64,000 nt of DNA from Duganella sp. sic0402 (GTDB lineage Bacteria > Pseudomonadota > Gammaproteobacteria > Burkholderiales > Burkholderiaceae_D): positions 930,001-994,000 of the forward strand of contig NZ_JAHUWK010000001.1 in assembly GCF_019219065.1 (NCBI RefSeq), read 5' to 3'. How positions within the stretch are numbered: position 1 is the stretch's first letter; each line of letters begins with the position of its first letter. Under the pieces are notes generated by a model that saw only the letters and a list, made by a program, of their open reading frames with translations, was not told where the DNA came from and ran no database searches. Positions 16,180 through 24,986 of this stretch are shown one piece after another. The translations under genes were made by a program, and so were the position numbers.

Positions 16180-16199
16180 CCCTGCCATATCTAACAGGG
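16180..16199. promoter_or_regulatory. Lux-box-like operator 2
   Basis: CCCTGCCATATCTAACAGGG is 20 bases with perfect 5-bp arms (CCCTG / CAGGG) and exact CTG-N10-CAG spacing. It shares ATCTAACA with box 1. The pair lies between the DUF1993-luxR operon (leftward) and a small gene at 16275 (rightward). Outer arms CTGTCAGAT (16158) and ATCTGACAG (16202) also form an inverted repeat around it. Confidence 0.6.
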
Positions 16200-16274
16200 A
16201 CATCTGACAGCTTCACACACAGCAAGCAGCGCCTCAGAATGGCTTCTCTAATCAACCCAACCGGAGGAGCCAGC

Positions 16275-16502
16275 ATGCACACCCACCCAGCCGCCGGCGA
16301 GCGGCGTCGTCTTAGCCTCGTGATCATGGTGGCAGGGTATGCCGCCGCCTGGATGATGGTCGTACCCGTGATGGTCAACCTCGCGCAGACCGGGCTCATC
16401 GCGCGGCATCATCTCGAAGCCCATCCGAACTATCACCTTCGCTATCCACCCTACAGTCCATCCCATTGCTTTTGGCCGCTTTCTGACATCATTAGAGTTT
16501 AG
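16275..16502 (+). pseudogene. Small membrane-protein gene, probably truncated at its 3' end
   Basis: 75 residues from ATG 16275, which has a strong ribosome site (GGAGGAG) seven bases upstream. It starts MHTHPAAGERRRLSLVIM and holds one clear membrane helix (about 13-35). The last 15 codons run into repeat copy 8 and lower-GC sequence, so the original C-terminus was probably replaced. The position 75 bases from a lux-box-like operator suggests a former or present target of the LuxR solo. It might also be an intact small peptide; family unrecognised. Confidence 0.5.
16463..16489 (-). repeat. Interspersed 3' repeat, copy 8
   Basis: The plus strand reads CCATTGCTTTTGGCCGCTTT then CTGACAT. It ends 2 bases before the stop of the minus-strand gene at 16492 and interrupts the 3' end of the plus-strand gene at 16275. 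Confidence 0.65.
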
Positions 16503-16689
16503 GAGTTTTTCTCCATTCAAGCCAAGATGCCGAAAGCAAATACACAATGAACACGCCCGCAGCAGTTACAAAGTCTTGGAGATCAAGTGTACGATATCGA
16601 ACCCAATGCCCACCTAGCACTATTGCCGTAGGGATAGCGGCTTGAATACCAAATTGACGCAGTATGGCAAGCGGTGAAAATTTCCTCAT
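16492..16689 (-). CDS. Small two-helix membrane protein, hypothetical
   Basis: 65 residues with two hydrophobic segments (about 12-28 and 40-57) and a basic N-terminus. A ribosome site (AGAGGA) precedes the ATG at good distance. Lower GC than core genes. No family recognised. Its stop is 2 bases from repeat copy 8, repeating the gene-plus-repeat pattern of 11-14 kb. Confidence 0.6.
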   Translation of the reverse strand: MRKFSPLAILRQFGIQAAIPTAIVLGGHWVRYRTLDLQDFVTAAGVFIVYLLSASWLEWRKTPKL

Positions 16690-17027
16690 AAATCCTCTCT
16701 TGAATCATGTAAGTCCGCCCATGGCCGCAAGGTGCCTGCCGGCCTATAATGGCCTTTAGAAGCCATCAGCTACTGTATGTGGCATAGCCCATCAGGATGG
16801 GTTTTGACTTCTTCTGAACTCTGCAAATCAATTGCGCACGACTTGTATAGCTTGTAACTGAAGCCATCGAACTTGAATGCTAATAACGGTAGCCCCCCAA
16901 TGACTATGCCGCCCGCTACACAGTTTGCCATCTTTCAGTTGCCACCGTCTGCTGCGGGCCGTTCGCAGTCAACAAGTCTTTCATGCATCCGTAAACAAAT
17001 CCTAAACGCTGCCGCAGGCCAAGAGCA
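16690..17027. other. Gene-free stretch with a degenerate repeat copy
   Basis: 338 bases without a supportable gene. A worn copy of the interspersed repeat (AAGTCCGCCCATGGCCGCAA) lies at 16711-16730, followed by two further GGCC-rich bits. Nothing else is recognised. Confidence 0.45.
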
Positions 17028-17046
17028 TCATTCCCGCTTCTGGACT
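17028..17046 (-). repeat. Interspersed 3' repeat, partial copy
   Basis: The plus strand reads TTCCCGCTTCTGGACTTCAC around 17030-17049. It is half of the repeat and lies over the stop and last codons of the DUF6404-like gene. Confidence 0.5.
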
Positions 17047-17396
17047 TCACCCAACGACGCCCACGACGGCAAGCCGTATTTGCGACGTGCATGCGCGTAG
17101 TAGAGCGCCATCAAAAATCCAAAGAACAGTCCGGCGCAACAAGAAACGGCGATGGCGGCCGTTCCGCTCAGGCCTTGCTGTGACCACATGGAGAACCACA
17201 TGCAAACGCCCCAAGCACCGCTGAACCACCCAGCCGCCAAAACCACCGTTTGAAAAAAGGGCATAAAGTGAGGCGGTGGCATGTCGATGCCCATCCGCCA
17301 AAGCAGACGCAGATATGGAGGCTCATAATTGCAGCGCCAGATGCCCGTATCTTTCAAGATCGCCAGCGACCGCGCGCGTCGGGAATGAAAAGTCAT
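17028..17396 (-). CDS. DUF6404-like small membrane protein
   Basis: 122 residues. A soluble N-terminal region (LKDTGIWRCNYEPPYLRLLW and RMGIDMPPPHF) leads into two membrane helices (about 45-70 and 77-98) with the WGVCMWFSMW segment between. The order NxxPP, LLWRxGIxxPPPxF, WGxxMW fits DUF6404 proteins, function unknown. The last residues are encoded by a half repeat copy, suggesting its 3' end was formed by recombination at the repeat. No good ribosome site was seen. Confidence 0.7.
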   Translation of the reverse strand: MTFHSRRARSLAILKDTGIWRCNYEPPYLRLLWRMGIDMPPPHFMPFFQTVVLAAGWFSGAWGVCMWFSMWSQQGLSGTAAIAVSCCAGLFFGFLMALYYAHARRKYGLPSWASLGEVQKRE

Positions 17397-17648
17397 AACA
17401 AATCATAAAAATTGATTGATGGAAAACTATACACGACCATGGCAACTCCGAAATACGCGCTTTGTCACGCCATCGACTCCCCTCCTTGACTGACAAGCAC
17501 GCGCTTCGCCATCACCTTATCAAAAAACTTATTGTTTCGTTGATGGAAAGATGTTTTTTGATTAAAGTCTGCCTTGGTGACGGCCGTAGTGCGCCCCTCG
17601 ATCCGGTTGCAGGGACGGTCGCCCGCTTATCCATGACAGGACCACGCA
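17397..17648. other. Upstream region of the M16 protease gene
   Basis: About 250 bases between divergently oriented genes, presumed to hold promoters for both. No operator recognised. Confidence 0.35.
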
Positions 17649-20480
17649 ATGACCAAACATCTGACCTTCCCTGCGCTTATCGCCGGCCTGCTGCTGGCTG
17701 CGTCAGTGGCCGCAGCACCGGCGCTAAGCGACAAGGTGCCCGCCAATCCCAATCTAAAGACCGGCAAGCTCGACAACGGCCTCAGCTATTACATCGAACG
17801 CAACGCCAAGCCAGCCCAGCGCGTCGAACTGCGCCTGGTCATCAACGCAGGCTCGGTGTCGGAAGACGACGACCAGCGCGGCATGGCTCACCTGCTGGAG
17901 CATATGGCGTTCAACGGTAGCAAGCATTTCAAAAAGCATGAACTGATCGCCTATCTGCAATCAATCGGCGTCCGCTTCGGCGCGGACCTGAACGCCTCCA
18001 CCGGCTTCGACGCGACCATCTACATGTTGCCCATCCCGACCGACAAGCCAGCCAATCTGGAACAAGGCATGACCGTGCTGGAGGATTGGGCGCACGGCCT
18101 CACGCTGTCCGACAAGGACATTGACGACGAGCGCCAGATCGTGCTGCAGGAAAAGCGCATGCACGCCGGTTACGGCCAGCGCAGCACGGAAGCCATGCTG
18201 CCGAAGCTGACCAACGGCTCGCGCTACAAGGACCGGCTGCCGATTGGCACCGAGGATTCGATCCTGAACGCCAAACCAGAAGCCCTGCGCCGCTTCTATG
18301 CCGACTGGTATCGCCCGGATCTGATGGCCGTGATCATGGTCGGCGATGTCGATCCGGAGCAGGCGGAAAAGATGATCAAGCGTCACTTCGCCGGCCTCAG
18401 CATGCCCGCCAATCCGCGCCCTCGCCCGACCTACACGCCGGCGCCGCTGGCTACGCCGGACGCCCTGGTCTTTCTCGACAAGGAAGCGCCGGCCAACAAC
18501 GTGCTGCTGTACTACTCGACCTTTGCGCGCAAGCCGCCGGAAACCGTCGGTGAATTCCGTGATGCTCTGGTTCGCCAGTTGTTCAGCCAGCTGATGAAGA
18601 TGCGCTTCGGCCGCTTGACCCAGGTCGCGGAACCGCCTTTCCTCGGCGGCGGTGCTGGCGAAAATGCCGTGCCATTCGGCGTCAACCAATTCGGCTTTAC
18701 CGCAGCGGCCGCAGTTGGCAAGGCTGGCGTCAATGCGGCGATCGACGCACTGGTGCAGGAAAACATGCGCGCCCGCCAGTTCGGTTTCCCTTCCAACGAT
18801 TTCGACGTGGCCAAGCAAAATATGCTGGCCGGTTACGAATACAACGCCAGCTCGCGCGCCACCCGTGATTCGGCTATCGTGCTAGGTCCGTACATCCGCC
18901 ACTTCCTGGCAGGTGGCGCGATTCCCGGCGCCGATCAGGAAAACGCCTACGCCAAGACGCTGCTGCCGACCATCACGCTGGACGAAGTCAACGCCTATGC
19001 AAAGAGCATGATCCCCGCGACCGCGCCCAAGCTGGTGCTGTACTTCGCCCACAACAACAGCGTCCCCGCTGGACAGACGGCGCCGACCGGCAGCGAACTG
19101 CTGGCGCGCGCGGAAGCAGCCGCCAAACTGCCGGTGACGAAGCCCGAAGAGAAAGCGCTGCCGGCCAATCTGATGAGTTACAAGCCGGAACCCGGTACCG
19201 TCATCAACCAGACCGAAGACAAGACACTCGGCGTGACCACGTTGACGCTGTCCAACGGCGTCAAGGTCATGCTCAAACCCACTGACTTCAGCAAGGACAA
19301 GGTGCTGATGCTGGCGGTGCGGCCCGGCGGGCAGAATGCCTTCCCGCTCTCCGAGAAGAGCACCGTCCGCTTCGCCAGCGCGGTACAGAATGCGATGGGT
19401 GTCGGTTCCTACACGCCAGCCGATCTGCAACGCGTGCTGGCTGGCAAAGCCGTCTCCTTCAGCGCTCAGCTGAATCTGTATGCAGACCAGTTGAGCGGTA
19501 GCAGCCGCAGCGAAGACATCGAATCGATGCTGCAACTGAACTACCTGTCCGTGACCAGCCCGCGCCGCGACGAGAATCTGTTCCGCTCCTTCATCACGCG
19601 CAGCGCAGAATCGGTGCGCAACCGCTCCGCCATGCCGGAAATGCGCTTTACTGAAGCACGCATGAAAACCGTCTTCGGCAACCACCCGCAGCTGGACCTG
19701 CCGCCGCTGCCGCAGGACTTTGAAAAGCTCAACCTGGACCGCACGCTGAACCTGCTGTGCACGCGCATGTCGTCGGCCAAGGGCATGACCTACCTGTTCG
19801 TTGGCGACTTCGACATCGAAAAGCTCAAGCCTTTGCTGGCGACTTATGTGGCGACTCTGCCAGTAAGCGACCTGCCGCTCACTTACCGCGATGCGGGCAT
19901 CCGTCAAGTGCCAGGCGTGTTGCGGCAGGAAGTCAAAGCAGGCGTCGAGCAGAAAAGCCTGGTCACTTTCGATTTTGGCGGCGACGTGCAATACGTCTAC
20001 GCGGAATCCTGGCCACTGAGCCTGTTGGCCGACGTGCTGAACCTGCGCATCACCGACGAACTGCGCGAGAAGCAGAAGCTCATCTATTCCGGCGGCGCCA
20101 GCGTTCGCTACGAAAAAATACCGCGCGGCTCATACGCCGTGGCGATTTCGCTGCCGACCTCACCGCAAAACGTGGAGAAGGTGGAAGCCGCTGTTTGGGC
20201 CGAAATCGAGCGCCTGCAAGCCGAGGGGCCGACGGTGGAGGATCTGAACAAGGTGAAGCAAGCCCGGCTTCAATCCTACCGTCGCGCGCTGCGCGAGGAC
20301 GGCTACTGGATGAATTACCTGCGCCAGGGCGTGCTGGAAGATAAAGACCCGCACGAAATTCTGAAGGTCGAGCAGCGCATCAATAGCGTAGGCGCCGAAG
20401 ACATCAAGGCGGCCGCAAAACGCTTCCTCGACCGCAAGAACCATGTAGAAATGGTGTTAAAGCCGGAGGAAGCGAATTGA
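17649..20480 (+). CDS. M16 family zinc metalloprotease (PqqL-like), exported
   Basis: 943 residues. A signal peptide (TKHLTFPALIAGLLLAASVAAAP) is followed by the first M16 domain with the inverted zinc motif HLLEH (His81, Glu84, His85) and the downstream Glu in DDERQIVLQEKR, and then further M16 repeats ending near residue 935. Length and the start pattern (KLDNGLSYYIERN) match the four-domain, single-chain pitrilysin group that includes PqqL and FusC. It should degrade peptides or small proteins in the periplasm. It stands alone, without an adjacent receptor, unlike the paralogue at 28761. Upstream intergenic space is about 250 bases. Confidence 0.93.
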   Translation: MTKHLTFPALIAGLLLAASVAAAPALSDKVPANPNLKTGKLDNGLSYYIERNAKPAQRVELRLVINAGSVSEDDDQRGMAHLLEHMAFNGSKHFKKHELIAYLQSIGVRFGADLNASTGFDATIYMLPIPTDKPANLEQGMTVLEDWAHGLTLSDKDIDDERQIVLQEKRMHAGYGQRSTEAMLPKLTNGSRYKDRLPIGTEDSILNAKPEALRRFYADWYRPDLMAVIMVGDVDPEQAEKMIKRHFAGLSMPANPRPRPTYTPAPLATPDALVFLDKEAPANNVLLYYSTFARKPPETVGEFRDALVRQLFSQLMKMRFGRLTQVAEPPFLGGGAGENAVPFGVNQFGFTAAAAVGKAGVNAAIDALVQENMRARQFGFPSNDFDVAKQNMLAGYEYNASSRATRDSAIVLGPYIRHFLAGGAIPGADQENAYAKTLLPTITLDEVNAYAKSMIPATAPKLVLYFAHNNSVPAGQTAPTGSELLARAEAAAKLPVTKPEEKALPANLMSYKPEPGTVINQTEDKTLGVTTLTLSNGVKVMLKPTDFSKDKVLMLAVRPGGQNAFPLSEKSTVRFASAVQNAMGVGSYTPADLQRVLAGKAVSFSAQLNLYADQLSGSSRSEDIESMLQLNYLSVTSPRRDENLFRSFITRSAESVRNRSAMPEMRFTEARMKTVFGNHPQLDLPPLPQDFEKLNLDRTLNLLCTRMSSAKGMTYLFVGDFDIEKLKPLLATYVATLPVSDLPLTYRDAGIRQVPGVLRQEVKAGVEQKSLVTFDFGGDVQYVYAESWPLSLLADVLNLRITDELREKQKLIYSGGASVRYEKIPRGSYAVAISLPTSPQNVEKVEAAVWAEIERLQAEGPTVEDLNKVKQARLQSYRRALREDGYWMNYLRQGVLEDKDPHEILKVEQRINSVGAEDIKAAAKRFLDRKNHVEMVLKPEEAN

Positions 20481-20593
20481 GACAGTCGGCGTTAGCTTAG
20501 CCAGCCATACGGGAATCCATAGCGCCAGACGTTGAATAACTCGCCCGAGTTCTCCACGCCGCAGATATCCAGCATCCGCCCGAAATACCTCAC

Positions 20594-20779
20594 TTAAGTG
20601 GCGGCCGGTTTGGCACTATGGCTTATGCCATCTTTAAATCCACGGACGAAGTCCTCGCCAGCGCCATGTGCGAGCCAGACGAATGCGGCAGCCACCAGCA
20701 ATGCGCGATTGTTTTTCTTAAAACCCAGGATCAGCAAGGCAGCGCCAGCGATCAGCAGAAACAAGGAAATAGCGGTCAT
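20594..20779 (-). CDS. Small membrane protein, hypothetical
   Basis: 61 residues. Two hydrophobic stretches (4-20 and 27-40) are followed by a short polar tail (EDFVRGFKDGISHSAKP). It uses core-like codons. No strong ribosome site is visible ahead of the ATG. No family recognised, though short proteins of this layout are common. It lies between the M16 protease and the DUF411 gene, on the opposite strand to both. Confidence 0.5.
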   Translation of the reverse strand: MTAISLFLLIAGAALLILGFKKNNRALLVAAAFVWLAHGAGEDFVRGFKDGISHSAKPAAT

Positions 20780-20933
20780 GTGTATTTGAAGTTAAAGCAA
20801 TGTATCAATAATAACAAATTGGCGTGCGGAAAAATACACACATTCTCACTTAAGCTTAGTTTGATTTGCATCAAAGATCAGCAAGCCTGTAGCACCGTAT
20901 CGTGCCGGTACGCTTAACACCAAGGGAGTAAAT

Positions 20934-21368
20934 ATGAAACGCATCACAGTAGCAATACTGTTGTCCATTCAAGCCACGGCATGGGCCGCATCGCCGGTGG
21001 TCGATGTGTACAAGAGCGCCACCTGCGGCTGCTGCAAGGAATGGATCAAGCATCTGGAAAAGAACGGCTTCACCGTTCACGCACATGAGGTGGACAACCC
21101 TTCCGACTACCGTGAAAAGTTTGGCATTCCCCAGCGCTTCGGCTCCTGCCACACCGGCGTCGTGCAAGGCTATGCGCTGGAAGGCCATGTACCGGCCGCC
21201 GATATCCAGCGCCTGCTGAAACAAAAACCGAAAGCCAAAGGACTGGCGGTGCCAGCCATGCCGATGGGTTCGCCCGGCATGGAAGGTCCACGCCAGGACC
21301 CGTATGACGTCTACCTGGTCAAACAGGACGGCAACGCCACCATCTACAACCACTACGGCCCTAAGTAA
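20934..21368 (+). CDS. DUF411 metal-binding periplasmic protein
   Basis: 144 residues. A signal peptide (KRITVAILLSIQATAWAA) is followed by the DUF411 thioredoxin-like domain with CGCC in YKSATCGCCKEWIKHLE, the SCHTG motif, and YALEGHVPAADIQRLL. Such proteins are linked to copper or other metal resistance and handling, presumably through the Cys cluster and the late Met/His residues (MPMGSPGME). The ribosome site (AAGGGAG) is good. No copper efflux genes adjoin it. Confidence 0.92.
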   Translation: MKRITVAILLSIQATAWAASPVVDVYKSATCGCCKEWIKHLEKNGFTVHAHEVDNPSDYREKFGIPQRFGSCHTGVVQGYALEGHVPAADIQRLLKQKPKAKGLAVPAMPMGSPGMEGPRQDPYDVYLVKQDGNATIYNHYGPK

Positions 21369-21510
21369 GCAAGCGCTCCTCAGGCTGAATTTTCGATAAC
21401 TAAACGCATTCTTACTTGATTTAGGACATTTTTTTGCGTTGCCGCGCGGGCTAGACTGATTGCCGCGCGCGGCGCGCCCTTGCGCGTCGGCCCACCATAG
21501 GAAGCCACGC

Positions 21511-23721
21511 ATGCTTGCAGACCCGACGGAATTGGACCGTACCGCCAGTACCATGATGATCTCCGACGCCGACATCCAGCAGCGCCTGCTGTTTCTGGAG
21601 GTAACGGCCGAGGACATCAGACTGTTGCGCGAGATCCATCCGCTGCTGCAAGCACGGCTACCGGCAATCATCGCCGGCTTCTATCGCCATCTGCAGACCA
21701 TGCCGGTGCTGCGCAGGATGCTGGCCGACCCGGTGGTACTGGACCGGCTGCACCAGCTGCAAGGCGCGTATTTTGAGACGCTGACCGCCGGCGACTATGG
21801 CCCCGACTACGTACGCCACCGCTTGCGCGTCGGCCTGGCCCACCAGCGCATCGGCCTGGCGCCGGAATGGTATATCGGCGCCTACCGCAAATACCTGGGC
21901 GATCTCGGCCCGGTGTTGCAGGAGCTGCTGCACGACCGCCCCGCCCTGCTGCTGCCCACTTATAACGCGCTGATGAAAGTAGCCAGCTTCGACATGGGCC
22001 TGGCGCTGGACACCTACATTCAAGCAAGCCGCAAGCAGCTGCGCGACAGCGAGGCCCGCTTCCGCGCAGCCTTTGGTCAAGCGGCAGTCGGCCTGGCGCA
22101 GTTGTCGGCCGAAGGCCGCTGGCTGCGCGTCAACCGCAAGCTGCAAGACATCGTCGGCTACACCGAAGAAGAACTGCGCTCCATGCACCTGTCCGACTTG
22201 GTGTCGCCCGAAGACTGGCAGATGGACGCGCCGCTATTGCACGCGCTGGCGCACGGCGAGCTGGAAACCTCCGCCCGCGAAAAGCGCTATCTGTGCAAGG
22301 GCGGCCACCAGGTCTGGGTCAAGGCGACGGTGACCGCCATGCAGCCGGACGGCAGCGCGGCCACGCTGGTGGCGGTGATCGAAGACATTTCCCAGCGCAA
22401 GCAGTTCGAGGAAGAACTGATGCACCTTGCGCGCCACGACGCGCTGACCGGTCTGGCCAACCGCACCTTGCTGCTGGACCGCGTATCGCAGGCCATCGCC
22501 CAGGCGCGCCGCAGCGGCAACCAGGTCGCCATGCTGTTTCTCGATCTCGACCGCTTCAAGACCATCAACGACAGTTTGGGGCATGACGCCGGCGACCGGG
22601 TGGTGGTCGAAGTCGGCCGCCGCCTCAAACATGCGGTGCGCGACGCCGACACCGTGGCCCGCTTCGGCGGCGACGAATTCGTGGTACTGCTGCCGGAGCT
22701 ACCCAACGAGAATATCGCCGCCGGACTGGCGCAAAAAATCCTCAACGCGCTGTTCGAGCCGATGCTGATCCAGGGCCATGAGCTGGCGCCCGCGTGCAGC
22801 GTCGGCATCAGCCTGTTCCCGCGCGACGGCGCCGATGGCAAAACATTGCTGAAAAACGCCGACGCCGCGCTCTACCAGGCCAAGGCCATGGGGCGCGGCA
22901 ACTACCAGTTCTATTCCGAAGAAATGAACGCCCGCACGCTGGACCGGCTGACGCTGGAAAGCGGCTTGCGCCATGCGGTCGAGCGCGGCGAGCTGCAACT
23001 CAAGTACCAGCCGCAAATCGACCTGGCGAGCGGCACGGTGGTCGGCGCCGAAGCGCTGCTGCGCTGGCAGCCGGCCGGCCAGCATCTGGTGATGCCGGAC
23101 GCCTTCATCACCATTGCCGAGGAAACCGGCCTGATCGTCACCATCGGCGAATGGGTGCTGCGCACCGCCTGCGCGCAACAGGTGGCGTGGCAACGCGCCG
23201 GACTGCCGTCGCTGCGCATCGCCGTCAATCTGTCGGCACGCCAGTTCCGCCAGCCGGGACTGGACACGATGGTGGCGCGGGTGCTGGAGGAAACCTGCTG
23301 CCGGCCGGATGTGCTGGAACTGGAGATCACCGAATCGGTGCTGATGGATCGGCCGGACGCCGCCGCCGTCACACTGCAACGCCTGAGCGACATGGGCGTG
23401 CAACTGGCCATCGACGACTTTGGCACCGGCTATTCCAGCCTGTCCTACCTGAAGCGCTTCCCGATCAACGCGCTGAAGATCGACCGCTCCTTCGTCAGCG
23501 ACATCTCGGCCGATGCCGACGATGGCGCGATCGCCGGCGCCGTCATCGCACTGGCGCACAGCATGGGCCTGACGGTGGTGGCGGAAGGCGTCGAAACCTC
23601 GCAGCAGCGCGACTTCCTGCGCCAGCTGAAATGCGACCAGGCACAGGGCTTTTACTTCAGCGAACCAATGACAGCGGCAGCGCTGCAAAACACTTTCTAC
23701 TATGGAGAAGCACAAGCATGA
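21511..23721 (+). CDS. Globin-coupled PAS-GGDEF-EAL c-di-GMP protein
   Basis: 736 residues from ATG 21511 (AGGAAG seven bases upstream; a longer in-frame start adds 17 unlikely residues). Order: a protoglobin domain (about 15-165) with proximal His111 in [19 protein letters not shown], a PAS domain (about 180-300), GGDEF with an intact GGDEF motif (386-390), and EAL with Glu514-Ala515-Leu516, [17 protein letters not shown] and KIDRSFV intact. Both catalytic sites look complete, so it could make or degrade c-di-GMP under oxygen or other gas control through haem. It is cytoplasmic. Its stop overlaps the PiuC start (ATGA), tying it to an iron-related operon. Confidence 0.95.
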   Translation: MLADPTELDRTASTMMISDADIQQRLLFLEVTAEDIRLLREIHPLLQARLPAIIAGFYRHLQTMPVLRRMLADPVVLDRLHQLQGAYFETLTAGDYGPDYVRHRLRVGLAHQRIGLAPEWYIGAYRKYLGDLGPVLQELLHDRPALLLPTYNALMKVASFDMGLALDTYIQASRKQLRDSEARFRAAFGQAAVGLAQLSAEGRWLRVNRKLQDIVGYTEEELRSMHLSDLVSPEDWQMDAPLLHALAHGELETSAREKRYLCKGGHQVWVKATVTAMQPDGSAATLVAVIEDISQRKQFEEELMHLARHDALTGLANRTLLLDRVSQAIAQARRSGNQVAMLFLDLDRFKTINDSLGHDAGDRVVVEVGRRLKHAVRDADTVARFGGDEFVVLLPELPNENIAAGLAQKILNALFEPMLIQGHELAPACSVGISLFPRDGADGKTLLKNADAALYQAKAMGRGNYQFYSEEMNARTLDRLTLESGLRHAVERGELQLKYQPQIDLASGTVVGAEALLRWQPAGQHLVMPDAFITIAEETGLIVTIGEWVLRTACAQQVAWQRAGLPSLRIAVNLSARQFRQPGLDTMVARVLEETCCRPDVLELEITESVLMDRPDAAAVTLQRLSDMGVQLAIDDFGTGYSSLSYLKRFPINALKIDRSFVSDISADADDGAIAGAVIALAHSMGLTVVAEGVETSQQRDFLRQLKCDQAQGFYFSEPMTAAALQNTFYYGEAQA

Positions 23722-24398
23722 TGTTACATATCCCCGGCGTGCTGACGCCCGAACAAGTGGCTTATATGCGCCAGCGCCTGAAAGACGCCGACTGGATCGA
23801 CGGCCGCGCCACGGTCGGCGACCAGGGCGTCAAGGTCAAGAATAATCGCCAGCTGGCCGAATTCACGCCGCTGTCCACCGAGTTAGGCCAGATCGTGTTG
23901 GATGCGCTGGCGCGCAACCCGCTGTTCTTCTCGGCGGCGCTGCCGCTGCGCACCTGCCCGCCGATGTTCAACAATTACGCGGGCGGCGGCACTTACGGCA
24001 ACCATGTGGACGGCTCGATGCGCCGCATGTCGCCCAACGGCCAGTGGCTGCGCACCGACGTGTCATCGACCCTGTTCCTGACCGATCCCGACGAATACGA
24101 GGGCGGCGAATTGGTGGTCGAAGACACCTACGGCACGCACGAAGTCAAGCTGCCGGCCGGCGACCTGATCGTCTATCCATCCACCAGCATCCACCGCGTG
24201 GAGCCGGTCACAGGCGGCGCCCGCATCTGCTCGTTCTTCTGGAGCCAGAGCATGGTACGCGACGATATGAAACGCTGCATGCTGTTCGACCTGGACCGCA
24301 ATATCCAGGCCTTGCGCGCCCGCCTCGGCGACTGCGACGAGGTGGTTGGCGTCACTTCGCACTACCACAACCTGCTGCGCCAGTGGAGCGAGGCCTGA
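23718..24398 (+). CDS. piuC: PKHD-type Fe(II)/2-oxoglutarate hydroxylase PiuC
   Basis: 226 residues, the standard PiuC/YbiX length. It begins [20 protein letters not shown] and keeps the Fe(II) ligands: His and Asp in [11 protein letters not shown] and the distal His in [13 protein letters not shown], with an Arg that binds 2-oxoglutarate. The ending [12 protein letters not shown] is typical. In other bacteria the gene lies beside Fur-regulated TonB receptors for catecholate siderophores. Here it is translationally coupled to the globin-coupled GGDEF-EAL gene and sits just upstream of a Fur box and a FecI gene. Its substrate is unknown. Confidence 0.92.
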   Translation: MMLHIPGVLTPEQVAYMRQRLKDADWIDGRATVGDQGVKVKNNRQLAEFTPLSTELGQIVLDALARNPLFFSAALPLRTCPPMFNNYAGGGTYGNHVDGSMRRMSPNGQWLRTDVSSTLFLTDPDEYEGGELVVEDTYGTHEVKLPAGDLIVYPSTSIHRVEPVTGGARICSFFWSQSMVRDDMKRCMLFDLDRNIQALRARLGDCDEVVGVTSHYHNLLRQWSEA

Positions 24399-24459
24399 AA
24401 CTCCGCTGGCCTTCAAAACTACCGGAATACGCAAAAGACCTGCTACAATCCCCTTTTTA

Positions 24460-24480
24460 AATGATAATAATTCTCATTTA
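24460..24480 (+). promoter_or_regulatory. Fur box ahead of FecI-like gene
   Basis: AATGATAATAATTCTCATTT closely matches the Fur consensus (7-1-7 form TGATAAT-A-ATTCTCA). It lies about 20 bases upstream of the TTG start of the sigma-factor gene, so iron should repress the fecI-fecR-receptor-protease operon. Confidence 0.85.
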
Positions 24481-24497
24481 TTTAAGAGGGATGCGCA

Positions 24498-24986
24498 TTG
24501 GCTGTCAGTGTAGAAAGTCTGTATCGCGAGCATAGTTCCTGGCTTACCGGCTGGCTGCGGGCGCGGCTGGGCCATTGCTCGGACCGCGCTGCCGACTTCG
24601 CGCAGGACACTTTCTTGCGCATTTTGCAGTCCCGTCCGGTGGTGGCGGACATCGCCCAGCCCAAGTCCTACCTGGCCACCATCGCGCGCGGGCTGATGAT
24701 CGACCACTTCCGCCGCAACGACATCGAGCAGGCCTACCTGGCCGAGCTGGCGCTGGTGCCGGAGGCCTTGCAGCCTTCGCCCGAAGAACGCGCGCTGCTG
24801 CTGGAAACGCTATGCTCCATCGATCTCATGCTGACCGGCCTCGGTCCCAAGGTGCGGCAAGCCTTTCTGCTGTCGCAGATCGACGGCCTGGATTACGACA
24901 GCATCGCCAGCGAGCTGGATGTCTCCGTTAGCAGCGTCAAGAAATACATGCGCAAGGCGGTTACGGAGTGCTTGAAATGTCTGTGA
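24498..24986 (+). CDS. FecI-type ECF sigma factor
   Basis: 162 residues from a TTG start (AGAGGGA upstream; the ATG at 24491 is out of frame). Region 2 covers about 8-75 (ADFAQDTFLRILQ, KSYLATIARGLMIDHFRRN) and region 4 about 105-160 (FLLSQIDGLDYDSIASELDV, SVSSVKKYMRKA). This is the FecI pattern of iron-starvation sigma factors, activated by an outer-membrane receptor through FecR. A Fur box precedes it; fecR overlaps its 3' end by 10 bases. Confidence 0.95.
   Translation: MAVSVESLYREHSSWLTGWLRARLGHCSDRAADFAQDTFLRILQSRPVVADIAQPKSYLATIARGLMIDHFRRNDIEQAYLAELALVPEALQPSPEERALLLETLCSIDLMLTGLGPKVRQAFLLSQIDGLDYDSIASELDVSVSSVKKYMRKAVTECLKCL

Noticed and set aside
10350..17046. Canonical integron cassette array
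   Set aside because: A few single matches to RYYYAAC or GTTRRRY occur, but not in the paired spacing of attC sites across copies, and no tyrosine recombinase gene is seen. Kept only as cassette-like.
16873..17100. Small plus-strand open frame
   Set aside because: It overlaps the DUF6404-like gene end, has no ribosome site and no recognisable sequence.
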